A program made the position numbers and the translations under genes. From Microglena sp. YARC (Eukaryota; Chlorophyta; Chlorophyceae; Chlamydomonadales; Chlamydomonadaceae): a stretch of 64,000 nt of DNA. Below are positions 49,259 to 60,963 of this stretch, in pieces (position 1 is the stretch's first letter; the number at the start of each line of letters is the position of its first letter). Location: assembly GCA_022414725.1 (NCBI GenBank), contig CM039462.1, positions 113,304,490-113,368,489 of the forward strand, read 5' to 3'. The notes under the pieces were generated by a model, which was not told the DNA's origin, ran no database searches, and worked only from the letters and a program-made list of their open reading frames with translations.

Positions 49259-49271
49259 AAGTCAACACACA

Positions 49272-49565
49272 GTTCCTATGCATCGTACCAAGCGACGCGG
49301 AAAGTCCGGCGGAGTGTGGTTGGCACACCTTTTAAGCGCACACGAAGGTGGACAATGCCTAAACTAAGGCAGCTATTGTAGACATCGCACTGATATACGC
49401 AGTTAGCCAGCGCGCAGTTTATATATGAGAACAGTTGGCTCGACACGTGTCCAGGCTTACAAATATTCTCTCTCAATGTATCCTGACGCACGCAAACACG
49501 ACCAACAGGCGCTAACCGCTCGGTGCCGGCCTCCCCCGCCCCCTTCACGAACAGAGCGGGCCCTC
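49272..49565 (+). repeat. Degenerate GC-hairpin repeat copy with many small indels
   Basis: CCTATGCATCGTACCAAGCG, CAGTTGGCTCGACACGTGTC-CAGGCTT and GCCCCCTTCACGAACAGAGC-GGG are in family order. The spread of single-base insertions suggests raw long-read error. Confidence 0.6.
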
Positions 49566-49589
49566 CGCCGCAAAAAGAAAATGGAAAAG

Positions 49590-50880
49590 AGCTGTGCAAG
49601 ATCATCCATCGGTGTATGTGTGGGAAAGCTGTAGCGGACCCACCCTCCCCTATAGCAGTACCTACTCAACCTGGCCATAAAAGAAATCTGACATACAAAC
49701 AACACCCAGGCCCCGTCATGGTGTATGTGTGGGAAAGCTGGTACGGACCCACCCTCCCTATAACAGTACTACTCAAACCTGGCCTACCAGAAATCTGACA
49801 TAAAAAAACACCCAGAACCCACCCTCGTGATGTAGTGGGAAAGCTAGTATAACAACACCCAGACGCCACCCACCACCAGACTCAACCACCCACCCAGACC
49901 GTCAAACAGTCCAGACTCAACCACCCACCTAACCCAAACACCCAGACCCACCCTCCCAGACTCACACCCACGCCACCCACCTAGACAGCAACCGCCCAGA
50001 CTCACCCCCACTCACGCCCAGACACAAACTACCATGAGTCACCCACCCACCCAACCGAATCCTTCCAGACCAACACGCCAAGACTCCACGTCCACCCACC
50101 CAGACCCAAAGCACGCCTGAGTCACCCACCCACCAGTCCCAAACAGCCGAGACCCACCTCATGATGGTTAAGGTGGCAAAGCCAATATAAATACACCCAG
50201 ACCCACCCACCCAGATTCAAACACCACCCAGACCAAACACCCCAGACTTCTTTATACACTCTACAAAACACCACCCTAACACCGACTAGACACCAGACTC
50301 AAACACCCCCCTATCAACTATCTATCATGAATATGCACGAGATCTCACGCAAACACCAGACCTCACCACGCCAGCAGCTCCCACCCAGAATTTCAAACTC
50401 AGCCCTACACACACGACCCAAACACCCAGCACTTCACCCACCCACCCACCAGATTCTGCACTACACCCACACCCAAGACCACACACACACCACCCAGTAA
50501 ACTTCACCCACCACGACACCCAGATTTCAAACACCCCCACACCCAGACCCCACCGCCACCCCAGACCTCACCCACCGCACCCACCCACCCCACCAGATTC
50601 AAAAGCACACACCCAGACCCAAACACCCCAGACTGCAGCCCACTCCACCCCACACCAGACTCTCAAACACCACCCCAGACCACCCAACCACCAGAGACTC
50701 CACCCACGCCCCCATCCACCCACCAGATTCAAAACACCACCCACAAGAACCCACACACCCAGCTCACCCCAACCCACTCCCACCCTTTTAACCCCCCCAG
50801 ATGTCCAAACACCTACACACCAGCAGAACCCCATCATATCACTCGACTCCAGACTTACAACTACCACACCACCCAGACCC
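49590..50880. repeat. Noisy minisatellite, GTATGTGTGGGAAAGCTGG then CACCCAGACTCAAACACCC
   Basis: ~110-bp units to 49860 then ~20-40-bp CACCCACCCAGA units with irregular indels. Confidence 0.8.
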
Positions 50881-51249
50881 ATCCTCATATGTTGTGGGGA
50901 AAGTACCTTGTAAACGCGACACTGAACAATCGAGCCAACTCCTCTCCTATCAAACAGTCTCTCCACTCACAACGCAGTTGCGACAAGATCCAAGCTGTCC
51001 CTGGTAAAGTGCATGCGTACCATTCAAGGGTTGAGGAGCATCCTTCTTGCATACGTGTCCTTGATAAAGTCAAAACCGGGCATACTGCACATGATAGAGG
51101 GATTAACAGGCTGGGTTAAGTCGCACGGGGGAACAGGGGGGCGCGGGGGGGGGGGAGGGGGGGGAGGTTGAGAGGGGTTTTAAGAGCGCGCTAAAGCTCG
51201 CCGCTGATTTACAAAGCTGGAAAGCTGACGATGGGTTCAGCGGGGGTAT

Positions 51250-51280
<31 letters not shown>

Positions 51281-51323
51281 GGGTGTAAACCGCCACGCCC
51301 ACCCGCAACTCCAACCTCACAAG
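50881..51323. other. Unassigned sequence and poly(G) run next to the gap
   Basis: Non-repetitive 50890-51110 with no recognised family; then G-rich low complexity including about 29 G at 51251-51279. Confidence 0.5.
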
Positions 51324-52323
51324 NNNNNNNNNNNNNNNNNNNNNNNNNNNNNNNNNNNNNNNNNNNNNNNNNNNNNNNNNNNNNNNNNNNNNNNNNNNNN
51401 NNNNNNNNNNNNNNNNNNNNNNNNNNNNNNNNNNNNNNNNNNNNNNNNNNNNNNNNNNNNNNNNNNNNNNNNNNNNNNNNNNNNNNNNNNNNNNNNNNNN
51501 NNNNNNNNNNNNNNNNNNNNNNNNNNNNNNNNNNNNNNNNNNNNNNNNNNNNNNNNNNNNNNNNNNNNNNNNNNNNNNNNNNNNNNNNNNNNNNNNNNNN
51601 NNNNNNNNNNNNNNNNNNNNNNNNNNNNNNNNNNNNNNNNNNNNNNNNNNNNNNNNNNNNNNNNNNNNNNNNNNNNNNNNNNNNNNNNNNNNNNNNNNNN
51701 NNNNNNNNNNNNNNNNNNNNNNNNNNNNNNNNNNNNNNNNNNNNNNNNNNNNNNNNNNNNNNNNNNNNNNNNNNNNNNNNNNNNNNNNNNNNNNNNNNNN
51801 NNNNNNNNNNNNNNNNNNNNNNNNNNNNNNNNNNNNNNNNNNNNNNNNNNNNNNNNNNNNNNNNNNNNNNNNNNNNNNNNNNNNNNNNNNNNNNNNNNNN
51901 NNNNNNNNNNNNNNNNNNNNNNNNNNNNNNNNNNNNNNNNNNNNNNNNNNNNNNNNNNNNNNNNNNNNNNNNNNNNNNNNNNNNNNNNNNNNNNNNNNNN
52001 NNNNNNNNNNNNNNNNNNNNNNNNNNNNNNNNNNNNNNNNNNNNNNNNNNNNNNNNNNNNNNNNNNNNNNNNNNNNNNNNNNNNNNNNNNNNNNNNNNNN
52101 NNNNNNNNNNNNNNNNNNNNNNNNNNNNNNNNNNNNNNNNNNNNNNNNNNNNNNNNNNNNNNNNNNNNNNNNNNNNNNNNNNNNNNNNNNNNNNNNNNNN
52201 NNNNNNNNNNNNNNNNNNNNNNNNNNNNNNNNNNNNNNNNNNNNNNNNNNNNNNNNNNNNNNNNNNNNNNNNNNNNNNNNNNNNNNNNNNNNNNNNNNNN
52301 NNNNNNNNNNNNNNNNNNNNNNN
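51324..52323. other. Assembly gap, exactly 1000 N
   Basis: A round-number gap is a scaffold placeholder. Open frames running through it are meaningless. Confidence 0.99.
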
Positions 52324-52689
52324 CAACGAGAGAGGATGTTGGGCCCTAGCGACGTACTGTCTCCTTGATGATGGCCCATCTGTGGCTGGGTTGAGGACAA
52401 GTGCTTGGCCAATCGTCAGGCAAAACGAGAGGGTGGCTACGGGGCGCGAACTCTCCTGGAGGTTTGAGAGACGGAAGGATTGCAGAGTTTCCACAAGATC
52501 TCATGTTGGTATTGTAGGTGATGAAGGGCTGCAAAGATATGACCTATTGATCTACAGGCTCAAGTTCCCCACCCTGAGGGAAGCGCGGGAAGTGTTGGGG
52601 AGGAGGTCAGTGAGAAACGCGCGTTGAGACGGCCACTCGCGTAGAGCTGCCATTTCATGAGGATATTCGACCAGCGGGCGTGATGCCCA

Positions 52690-52896
52690 CAGCTAATTGG
52701 TTTGTTTGTCCTTCTGTTCCCGGTCCTCCTTTGTGCCGCGTACACGTCGCCCAGGTGTGTCCGTCCCTTAGCTGTCCCTTAGCCGTTCTTGCTTTTTCTC
52801 TTTGGTCTTTTCTCCTTCGGTCACAAAGGGGGCTAGGTTTTATCAGTTGCGGCCTTTTCCATGGTTCCCCCCTTTGTTCAAAAAAAAAAAAAAAAA
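52690..52896 (+). mobile_element. Poly(A) retroposon inserted in LINE copy A (absent in B)
   Basis: B has the empty site (GATGCCGCACTATTGAAG). The 3' part CACAAAGGGGGCTAGGTTTT and CCCCCCTTTGTTC forms a stem before a 17-A tail. A diverged member of the family at 58635. Confidence 0.8.
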
Positions 52897-53274
52897 CTAT
52901 ATTTGAATCCATGGCTGGCATTGTCTTTTAGGAGCCATCCTGTTGACAGAATCATAAGCTTTAGTGAGGTCAGAATGCAGCAACCAAGCCTGGTAAGCCA
53001 TAGGCTTTTCAAGGCGTAGCCAAAGGCCTAGGTGCTAGCGGATGTTGTCATCTTGGCTGATGCCTCTGCCACGGAGGAAAGCTGATTGAGTGACGTCGAT
53101 CGAGTATTATTCCCATCGGGCGTTGCAGCGGTGAGCCATGCCTCAAAAGATCAGCTTAAGGTCGCAATTGAGAAGGGTGATAGGAAGCGGTACCGCTGCG
53201 AGGGAGTTCTTGGGGCTGACCAGTCTTGTGGAGAAGGCATATGGTTTCCTGCAGGAGGGGTGTAGGGGGCCGAG

Positions 53275-53553
53275 TTTTTTTTTTTTTTTTTTTTTTTTTT
53301 TACATAGGGAGGAACCCAGAAAGGGAACATCTGATGAAAACCTAGCCCTATGTGACCAACGGTAAGAAAAACAAAGAAGAAGATAGAGAAAATGGACGCA
53401 AAAGTTCGCTAAGACAAAAGATCAAAGACAAAAGACGAAAAGACTAGGGGGACAAAAGAACGAGGGAGCACAAACTAATTACTAGGAGGACAAAGGACAA
53501 AGGCCTTCGAGCTACCACCCCTCACTCCAAGCAACACTGTTCCTCCCAACCAA
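53275..53553 (-). mobile_element. Poly(A) retroposon inserted in LINE copy A, opposite orientation
   Basis: Begins with ~26 T then ACATAGGGAGGAACCC, ends CCCAACCAAGAGTTT. B has the uninterrupted CCGAGTTAACTTGATC. Confidence 0.85.
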
Positions 53554-54479
53554 GAGTTTAACTTCGATCTTGGAACAGGCAAGTTGAAAACCCTTTGAAG
53601 GATCGGGGAAGTTCTTCATGGAACGCATTGTAGACTTCAAAGGGAAGTCCATACATGACGCCTGGCTGGAGCCTCGAGAAGCAGAGTCGGATGGCAAGGT
53701 CCATCTCCTCTGATGTGATTAGGCCATCGCCATGTGACACCTTCTGCAAGGATGCAGTAACTAGGCGGGGAGCTGGGACGAGGGAGGTTGATGTGAGCAG
53801 AAGATCACGGTTAGCGTGGTTGATGTGCAGGGTTTGGACGATACAGTCAAAAGGACGGAATCACACTATAAAAGTCCGAGCATACTCCAGTCCTCTATGT
53901 TGAACATCATTCCTATCATTGAAAGAGAGGTCAGGCACAGTAAAGGGGTGATGCTGGGTGGCCCTGGAGGCTGGATAAGCTTGATGTGGACTTGGGGCGT
54001 GAGGGGAACGGGAAAGGTGTGGAAGTAGAAGGAAGATGAATCCCCAAAAGTGGTGCTCGAGGATAGGTAGAGCTTTGAGCATTGGAGCAAGGAGTTGCTG
54101 CCAAGCGAGTGTTGCTGCTAATGCCTTAGCCTTGGCTATGTTGAGGCGTGCCAGGAAAGAAATTGCATCGGGGGAGAAATGCACCTGTGAGAATTCCTCT
54201 ACCGGGCGTCGTCCTCTGCTAAAGCGGGCTGGGCACGCTGGCGGGCACGCGATGCTTCTTGTAAATGGCCCAACTGCTTGGTCGAATAACTTCCTTCATG
54301 TTGTCCCATTTTGTGACGATGTTCTGAATCGGGTAAGAGGTTTAGGAGGAGGGGATTGTGAACGATGATATTCTTGAGCTCATCCACAAAGCTTCTGGAA
54401 TCGTTGAGGACGGGAGGAGGGAACCCTTGCAGCCCTTGGACCTTGGGTGGAGCGTGCCTAGGAAGGAGAGGTTATAGAC

Positions 54480-55245
54480 ACAGGGCGGTGGTCAGAGATA
54501 TAAAGCCAGAGGTAAGGGAGAATGGAGAAGTGGCTGTGAAGAGTGCTAGGAGGGAGTCTGAAGCCAGCCAGCGGTCAAGCCTACCGCCCGATGAGGCTGG
54601 GATGCTCCAATGTGTGAAAGTCTTTGGCAGTCGTGGTGCGTGTTCCTCCAGATGTCTGCTAGGCTGTATGTTCATGATGTCTGCAAGGGGAGTGCCCCCT
54701 GCATGCGACTCATGGGGTTCAATATTGAGTCTGTGAGGAGGGTAGACCGCATCGAGGGGTCAAGAATGCAGTTGAAATCACAACAACGAGAAGGAGGCGT
54801 CCGTCAGTGGGAAGGTTGCGACGCACGCAGTTGAAAAAGAAGTCTTCTCTGTCAGCAGCTTGGGCTGGAGCATAGACGCACAAAATGGTGATGACGGAGT
54901 CACCAATAAAGCATCGATGCCTAGAATGCGGCCTGTTGGACCTAAGGATAGTCTTAGGACGGGATCTGTGATGGGGCAGTGAGGGCTTAATATCAGGATG
55001 ATGCCTTCAGTGTGCCCTGTACCAGGGCAAAAGAAAATCTTGCGCCTGCCAGATTGCCCCCCGCGCCTGGGAGGTGTTGAAGAAGTCCTCGGTGATGAGG
55101 TATTTGTCCTTACTTCAGTGAGCACTGCCATATCCACTCGCGTTTCTCGAAGCCAAGAAATGTGCTCAAAGAGTTTAAGGGGTGTAAGTCCTTGCGCGTT
55201 GGTGCAGACAAAGGTACTCCTAGGAAGGGCATGCTGTGCATTCAT
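54480..55245 (-). pseudogene. LINE copy A endonuclease domain, frameshifted
   Basis: VDMAVLTEVRTNTSS, GHTEGIILILSPHCPI and PTGRILGIDALL are endonuclease-like. The GDFN motif is broken by one missing base near 54780 (VV-DFNCILDP), and SDHRPVSI at about 54480-54500 supplies the catalytic SDH. Role: target nicking for target-primed reverse transcription. Confidence 0.8.
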
Positions 55246-55494
55246 TCGTGTTCTCCCCTGGTGTGATCCCGGCTTGTGTTGCCGCTGATATTTAAGCGTG
55301 CAGATTTGCGGGTTGACCTAGGGGACATTCAGAGAGAAGGTGCTGGGAATTAGAGACTGCCCACCAGGGCTGTTGGGTCTTCTGACTGTCCGAGTTCTCT
55401 TGCGAGAGTGGACAGCCTGTTGAAGAGGGACGGCCTGTAAGGGGTGAACGGCCTGAAGAGAGGAGGTGGCACGGTGAGGGGGGGAAGCTTGAGC

Positions 55495-55676
55495 GGGGGA
55501 GGTTGCCTTTTGTCCCCTAGTCTTTTCGTCTTTTGTCTTCGGATCTTTTGTCTTAGCGGTTTTTTGGTCCATGTCCTCTAGTCTTCTTCTTTGGTTTTTC
55601 TTCCTTGGTCACATAGGGCTAGGTTTTATCAGATGTTCCCTTTCCTGGTTCATCCCTATGTAAAAAAAAAAAAAAA
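55495..55676 (+). mobile_element. Poly(A) retroposon shared by both LINE copies (copy A locus)
   Basis: CCCCTAGTCTTTTCGTC to CATCCCTATGT plus ~14 A, at the same place as 60783-60963, so it predates the duplication. Confidence 0.8.
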
Positions 55677-57849
55677 GTAGAGGGGAGGGGCTGAGCCACC
55701 AACGTGCGGTTGTCAGCACGTGAAGTGGAAGGGGGGGTGGCAGGAGGAGTTAAGAGAAGGGGAGAAGGAGCAGGGACGGGGAGGTGGATCTGGGGGGGTG
55801 TATGCTCCAAGGGCCGAGTGGATGCCCAGTCTGGAAGAAGAAAGCGAGGGATAGATGAAGAGGGAGGAGTAGGGAGGAAGCAGGGGCCAAGTCCTCTCAT
55901 GGGGATGAGGGGGAGGAAGAGAAGAGGGGAGGGGATGAGAGGGATATAAAAGGGTTCGAGAACTCTTCGTTGTCATTTTTACATGAGCAAGGAACGCATT
56001 GCAGCCCAGGTCCATGAAGCAAGCTCCGCAAGTGATGGTATAAGGACGTGGAGAGTCTTGTCAGCGAGGCTTACTCACACCTGGCGAAAAGCCTGCACGT
56101 AGAGGGAGGAGACTTGAGGTTCGTCTTGTCTTTGAGCAGTTCTCTTTGCTGGCCTGGACGGGAGGCGGACACGTTGTAAGTCCACCCAAGCGTTCTGTGG
56201 GAGGTCTTCAGGGGAGGGGACTGGAATAGGGGTGACAACGAGCGCTCTCTCTGTTGCTGAGGCAATCCATTCGGGATTCAAGACCACGGAGGCCTCGCAG
56301 GTCAGGGTTAGTGCTAGCGTGAGTGGTCCAAGGTGGAGGGGGGTAGAATGCTCCACAGCCCTGGGCCAAGCAGCACGTTCCTCGGTATAAACCTGGCACA
56401 AAAATGGTGGAACTGGGGCTTTGTTGCATGATATGTTGGTGAAGAAGGCCTGCCGTGCTTGGCGCACAGAGAGTTCAAGAAGGTTCACCTCAGTATCATC
56501 ATGGAGGTGGAGACCCCATGTTGTTTGGGTCCAGTTGGAGGTCCTCCCAAAGGACCAACCAGCCATGGTTCCAAGAGCTCTTGCCTCTGGTGGGGGAGGA
56601 CTTGCTGGATCAGCTGCTCCTCAAAGTCTGCCCGTAACCATGCTTCTCGATGGTTTCTTGCGTAGGGTGATGAGGGCAGCTTGGGGGTGTCCTTGGGGGG
56701 GAAGGGCCAGGAAGGTGAGAGGGTGTAACCGGCCAGAGGGCCAGACCTCCCAAAGACGGTCCTCTCCAGTGAGGATCTGGCCCTCTGCAAGACCAGCAGG
56801 GGCCACAGCGGGAAAAGAGCTTCCATTTGGGAGGTGGAAGTTCAGGAAGGAGGACAGCATCCCGCAGGGTCTGGCAGAGAGGAGAGAGATTGAAGTCAAG
56901 GTCTTGGACAGCAGCGGGAGGGAGGTGAGCTGCGTTATTGATGAGCTGACGGATGTCCTTGAGACGGTGCCACGAGAGTGCTTTGGAGGAGAGTCACTTG
57001 GTTTGAGGTGATGGCATGGACGAAAAAGGAGGGGTGTTGTTGAAGGTGGTTTCCAGTAGATGGATTGGGGGCACTGGCATGGGCGGAGCGATAATTCTAG
57101 GCGAATGTTCAGCAGGAGAAAAGCCTCTGCACTTCCCGGCCAAGTTGGTGGTGATTGAGGCGATGTCCACAGAAGACGGGGCGGTAACCAGGGCATGGTA
57201 TCCACTTGCCTGACCTGGAGGAAGGCGCACAGCCCGAGAAATCTTGTGACGGTTTAGAGCTGCTGCCAGGGGTGACCGTGTGTAACTGAAGAGGAGCCAT
57301 TGGTCTTGGCCAGCATAGCAGCCGAGTGGAAGCAAGATGGGGTACAGCAAGCCCTCCTCGATGAAAAGAAGGACGGCTGTCCCGAAGCGGGGGAAGAGGT
57401 GTCCTGGCGCGTTGTGATTCCTCCTCCCTGCAGCTAGAGGTTGCAACAAAGGCATTGAGAGAAGATTGCAACTGCTGGCGGAGAGGGCGCTGGTGGTGAT
57501 GCAAAGTTAGCCTGGAAGATGAACTTTTGGAAGCCAAGCATTGCATAGCAACATGCGCCCTTCCAATAAACATTGAGATTGCGTGAGAGCCATGGAGCTG
57601 CTGCACGTGAGATGCTATGGGCATGTGCTGGTAGGCTGCAGCCTTGCAAAGGGCAGTGTTTTGCACCGAACGGCACGCCCAGCAATCTGTGAGGTGTGTC
57701 TGGGGGATGAGGTGGTAACCAGTCAAGTGATGGGGTGCCAAGGGCGGGGGTCCAGTATCTGCAAGGGAGGGTATGTCTGGGGGAAGTTCAAGAAGCAGAA
57801 GACGGGTCTTTGGGAACAGACTGGGCGGGTTAAGCCAGCCGAATTGGCT

Positions 57850-58499
57850 ACGACGTATGTCTCCTTGATGATAGGCCCATCTGTGGCTGGGTTGAGGACA
57901 AAGTGCTTGCCATCGTCAGCAAAACGAGAGGGTGGCTGGGGCCAACTCTCCTGAGGAAGACGAAGATTACAGAGTTCCACAAGATCTCAGTTGGTTATTG
58001 TAGGTGATGAAGGGCTCAAAGATGATGACCCATTGATTAGAGCTCAAGGCCCCACCCTGAGGGAAGCCGGAAGTGTGGGGAAGGAGGTAGTGAAGAAACC
58101 GTTGAGACGGCACTCGCGTAGAGCTGCCATTTCATGAGGGATATCGCACCAGCGCGTGATGCCGCACTATTGAAGTCCCATGGCTGACATTGTTCTTTAG
58201 GAGCCATCCCCTGTTGACAGAATTCATAAGCTTTAGTGAGGTCAGAATGCAGCAACCAGCCTGGTAAGCCAAGCTCTTTCAAGCGGCGCAGCCAAGCCTA
58301 GGTGATAGGGATGTTGTCACTGATGTCTCTGCCGACGGAGGAAAGCTGATTGAGTGACGTCGATGAGATATTCCAGTGGGCGTTGCAGCCGGTGAGCCAT
58401 GATCAAAAGGATCAGCTTAAGGTCGCAAATTGAGAAGCGGTGATAGGACGGTAACCTGCGAGGGGAGTCTTGGGCTGACCAGTCTTGTGGAGAAGGCAT
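57850..58499 (-). pseudogene. LINE copy B reverse transcriptase core
   Basis: CDLKLILLIMAHRLQRPLEY then LIDVTQSAFLR (finger motifs), GWLLHSDLTKAYEF (block A), an LPSGWG/QGG block, and RFADDGKHF (catalytic FADD). Typical of plant-type LINE RTs; frameshifted. Confidence 0.85.
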
Positions 58500-58634
58500 A
58501 TGGTTCCCTGAAGGAGGGGTGCAAGGGGGGCCGAGTTAACTTGATCTTGGAAGGCAGAGTTGAAAACCCGTTGAAGGATCGGGGACAGTTCTTCATGGAA
58601 CGCATTGTAGACTTCAAAGGGAAGTCCGTCATAA

Positions 58635-58970
58635 CCGTGCGTGCGTGCCTTTCCTTCTTTTTCTGTGTTGCTCTGGAGGTTACAGTGGTGTTTTGTTGGT
58701 TGGGGAGGACCGGGTTGCTTGGAGGTAGGGGTGGTGCTCGGAAGGCCCTTTGTCCTTTGTCCTCCTAGTAATTAGGTTGTGTCCCTCGTTCTTTTGTCCC
58801 CTAGTCTTTTCGTCTTTTGTCTTGGATCATTTGTCTTCGCGGACTTTTGGTCCATGTCCTCTAGTCTTCCTCTTTGGTTTTTCTTCCTTGGTCACATAGG
58901 GCTAGGTTTTATCAGATGTTCCCTTTCCTGGTTCCTCCCTATGTAAAAAAAAAAAAAAAAAAAAAAAAAA
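58635..58970 (+). mobile_element. Poly(A) retroposon inserted in LINE copy B (absent in A)
   Basis: Inserted after GGGAAGTCC; contains TCTTTTCGTCTTTTGTCTTG and CACATAGGGCTAGGTTTT, ending CCTCCCTATGT plus ~26 A. Copy A is uninterrupted (GAAGTCCATACATGACGCC). Confidence 0.85.
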
Positions 58971-59759
58971 CTGGGGCTGGAGCCCTCGAGAAGCAGAGCG
59001 GATGGCAAGGTCCATCTCCTCTGATGTGATTAGGCCATCGCCATTGACCACCTTCTGCAAGGGCTGGCATAACTAGGGGGGAGGGGGACGAGGAGGGATG
59101 TGATGCAGAAGATCCTGGTTAGCCTGGTTGACGTGAGGGTTTGGACGATACAGTCCAAAGGAGGAATCAGCACTATAAAAATCCCGGCATACTCCAGTCC
59201 TATTGTTGACTCCTATCATTGAAGAGATGCGTCAGCACAGAAAGCGGGGGTGATGCTGGGGTGGCCCTGGAGGCTGGATAAGCTTGATTGTGGACTTGGG
59301 TGAGGGGAACGGGAAGGTGGTGGAAGTAGAAGGAAGATGAATCCCCAAAAGTGTGCTCGAGGATAGGTAGAGCTTTGAGCATTGGAGCAAGGAGTTGCTG
59401 CCAAGCGAGTGTTGCTGCTAATGCCTTAGCCTTGGCTATGTTGAGGCGTGCCAGGAAAGAAATTGCATCGGGGGAGAAATGCACCTGTGAGAATTCCTGC
59501 GCCGGCGTCGTCCTCTGCTAAGCGGGGCGGCTACGCTGGCGGCACGGCGATGCTTCTTGTAAATGGCCCAACTGCTGGTGCGAATAACTTCCTTCATGTT
59601 GTCCCATTTTGTGACGATGTCTGAATCGGGTAAGAGGTTTAGGAGAGGGATTGTGAAGCGATGATATTCTTGAGCTCATCACAAGCTTCTGGAATGTTGA
59701 GGAGGGAGGAGGGGGAACCCTTGCAGCCCTTGGACCTTGGGTGGAGCGTGCCTAGGAAG

Positions 59760-60500
59760 GAGAGGGTTATAGACACAGGGCGGTGGTCAGAGATAAGCCA
59801 GAGGTAGGGAGAATGAGGAAGTGGCTGTGAAGAGTGCTAGGAGGGAGTCTGAAGCCAGCCAGCGGTCAAGCCTACCGCCCGATGAGGCTGGGATGCTCCA
59901 ATGTGTGAAGTCTTTTGGCAGTCGGGTGCGTGTTCCTCCAGATGTCTTGTAGGCTGTAGGTGTTCATGATGTCTGCAAGGGGAGGTGCCCCTGCATGCGA
60001 CTCATGGGTCAATATTGAGTCTGCGAGGAGGTAGACCGCATCGAGGGGGTCAAGAATGCAGTTGAAATCACCAACAACGAGAAGGAGGCGTCCGTCGGTG
60101 GAAGGTTGGGACGCACGCAGTTGAAAAAGAAGTCTTCTCTGTCAGCAGCTTGGGCCGGAGCATAGACGCACAAAATGGGTGATGACGGAGTCACCAATGA
60201 AAGCATCGATGCCTAGAATGCGGCCTGTTGGACCTAGGATAGGTCTTAGGACGGGATCTGTGATGGGGCAGTGAGGGCTTAATATCAGGATGATGCCTTC
60301 AGTGTGCCCTGTACCAGGGAAAAAGAAAAATCTTGCGCCTGGCCAGATTGCCCCCGCGCCTGAGAGGTGTTGAAGAAGGTCCTCGGGTGATGAGGTTGTC
60401 CTTACTTCAGTGAGCACTCCATATCCACTCGCGTTTCTCGAAGCCAAGAAATGTGCTCAAAGAGTTTAAGGGGTGTAAGTCCTTGCGCGTTGGTGCAGAC
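59760..60500 (-). pseudogene. LINE copy B endonuclease, GDFN intact locally
   Basis: LLVVGDFNCILDPLDAVYLL (GDFN at 60061-60072) and ISDHRPVSI near 59780 are the catalytic endonuclease motifs; flanking frameshifts prevent one continuous frame. Confidence 0.82.
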
Positions 60501-60782
60501 AAAGGTACTCCAGGAGGCATGCTGTGCATTCATTCGTGTTCTCCCCTGGTGTGATCCGGCTTGTGTTGCCGCTATATTTAAGCGTGCAGATTTGCGGGTT
60601 GACCTAGGGACATTTCAGAGAGAGAGGTGCTGGGAAGAGAGACTGCCCACCAGGGCTGTTGGTCTTCTGGGACTTAGTCCGAGTTCTCTTGCGAGAGTGG
60701 ACAGCCTGTTGAAGAGGGACGGCCTGTAAGGTGAACGGCTGAAGAGAGGAGGTGCACGGTGAGGGGAAGCTTGAGGCGGGGG

Positions 60783-60963
60783 AGGTTGCCTTTTGTCCCC
60801 TAGTCTTTTCGTCTTTTGTCTTCGGATCTTTTGTCTTTAGCGGTTTTTTTGGTCCATGTCCTCTGGTCTTCTTCTTTGGTTTTTCTTCCTTGGTCAAATA
60901 GGCTAGGTTTTTATCAGATGTTCCCTTTCCTGGTTCATCCCTATGTAAAAAAAAAAAAAAAAG
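60783..60963 (+). mobile_element. Poly(A) retroposon shared by both LINE copies (copy B locus)
   Basis: Orthologous to 55495-55676, with the same junctions (GGTTGCC on the left, GTAGAGG after the A run). Confidence 0.8.

Larger units (their letters stand above)
52324..56393 (-). mobile_element. LINE (non-LTR retrotransposon) copy A, 3' side lost in the gap
   Basis: Homologous along its length to 57848-61682. Reading right to left it has an upstream Pro-rich segment, an AP-type endonuclease (54480-55245) and reverse transcriptase (from about 53260 into the gap). Heavily frameshifted. It carries retroposon insertions at 52690 and 53275 absent from copy B. Confidence 0.85.

Noticed and set aside
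51103..52494. 463-codon minus frame spanning the N gap
   Set aside because: Most of it is N; the remaining ends are low complexity and LINE sequence.
55930..55955. TATA-box-like GATATAAAAGGG as a promoter (also 61230-61250)
   Set aside because: Present inside both LINE copies on the strand opposite to the coding sense; no gene follows it.
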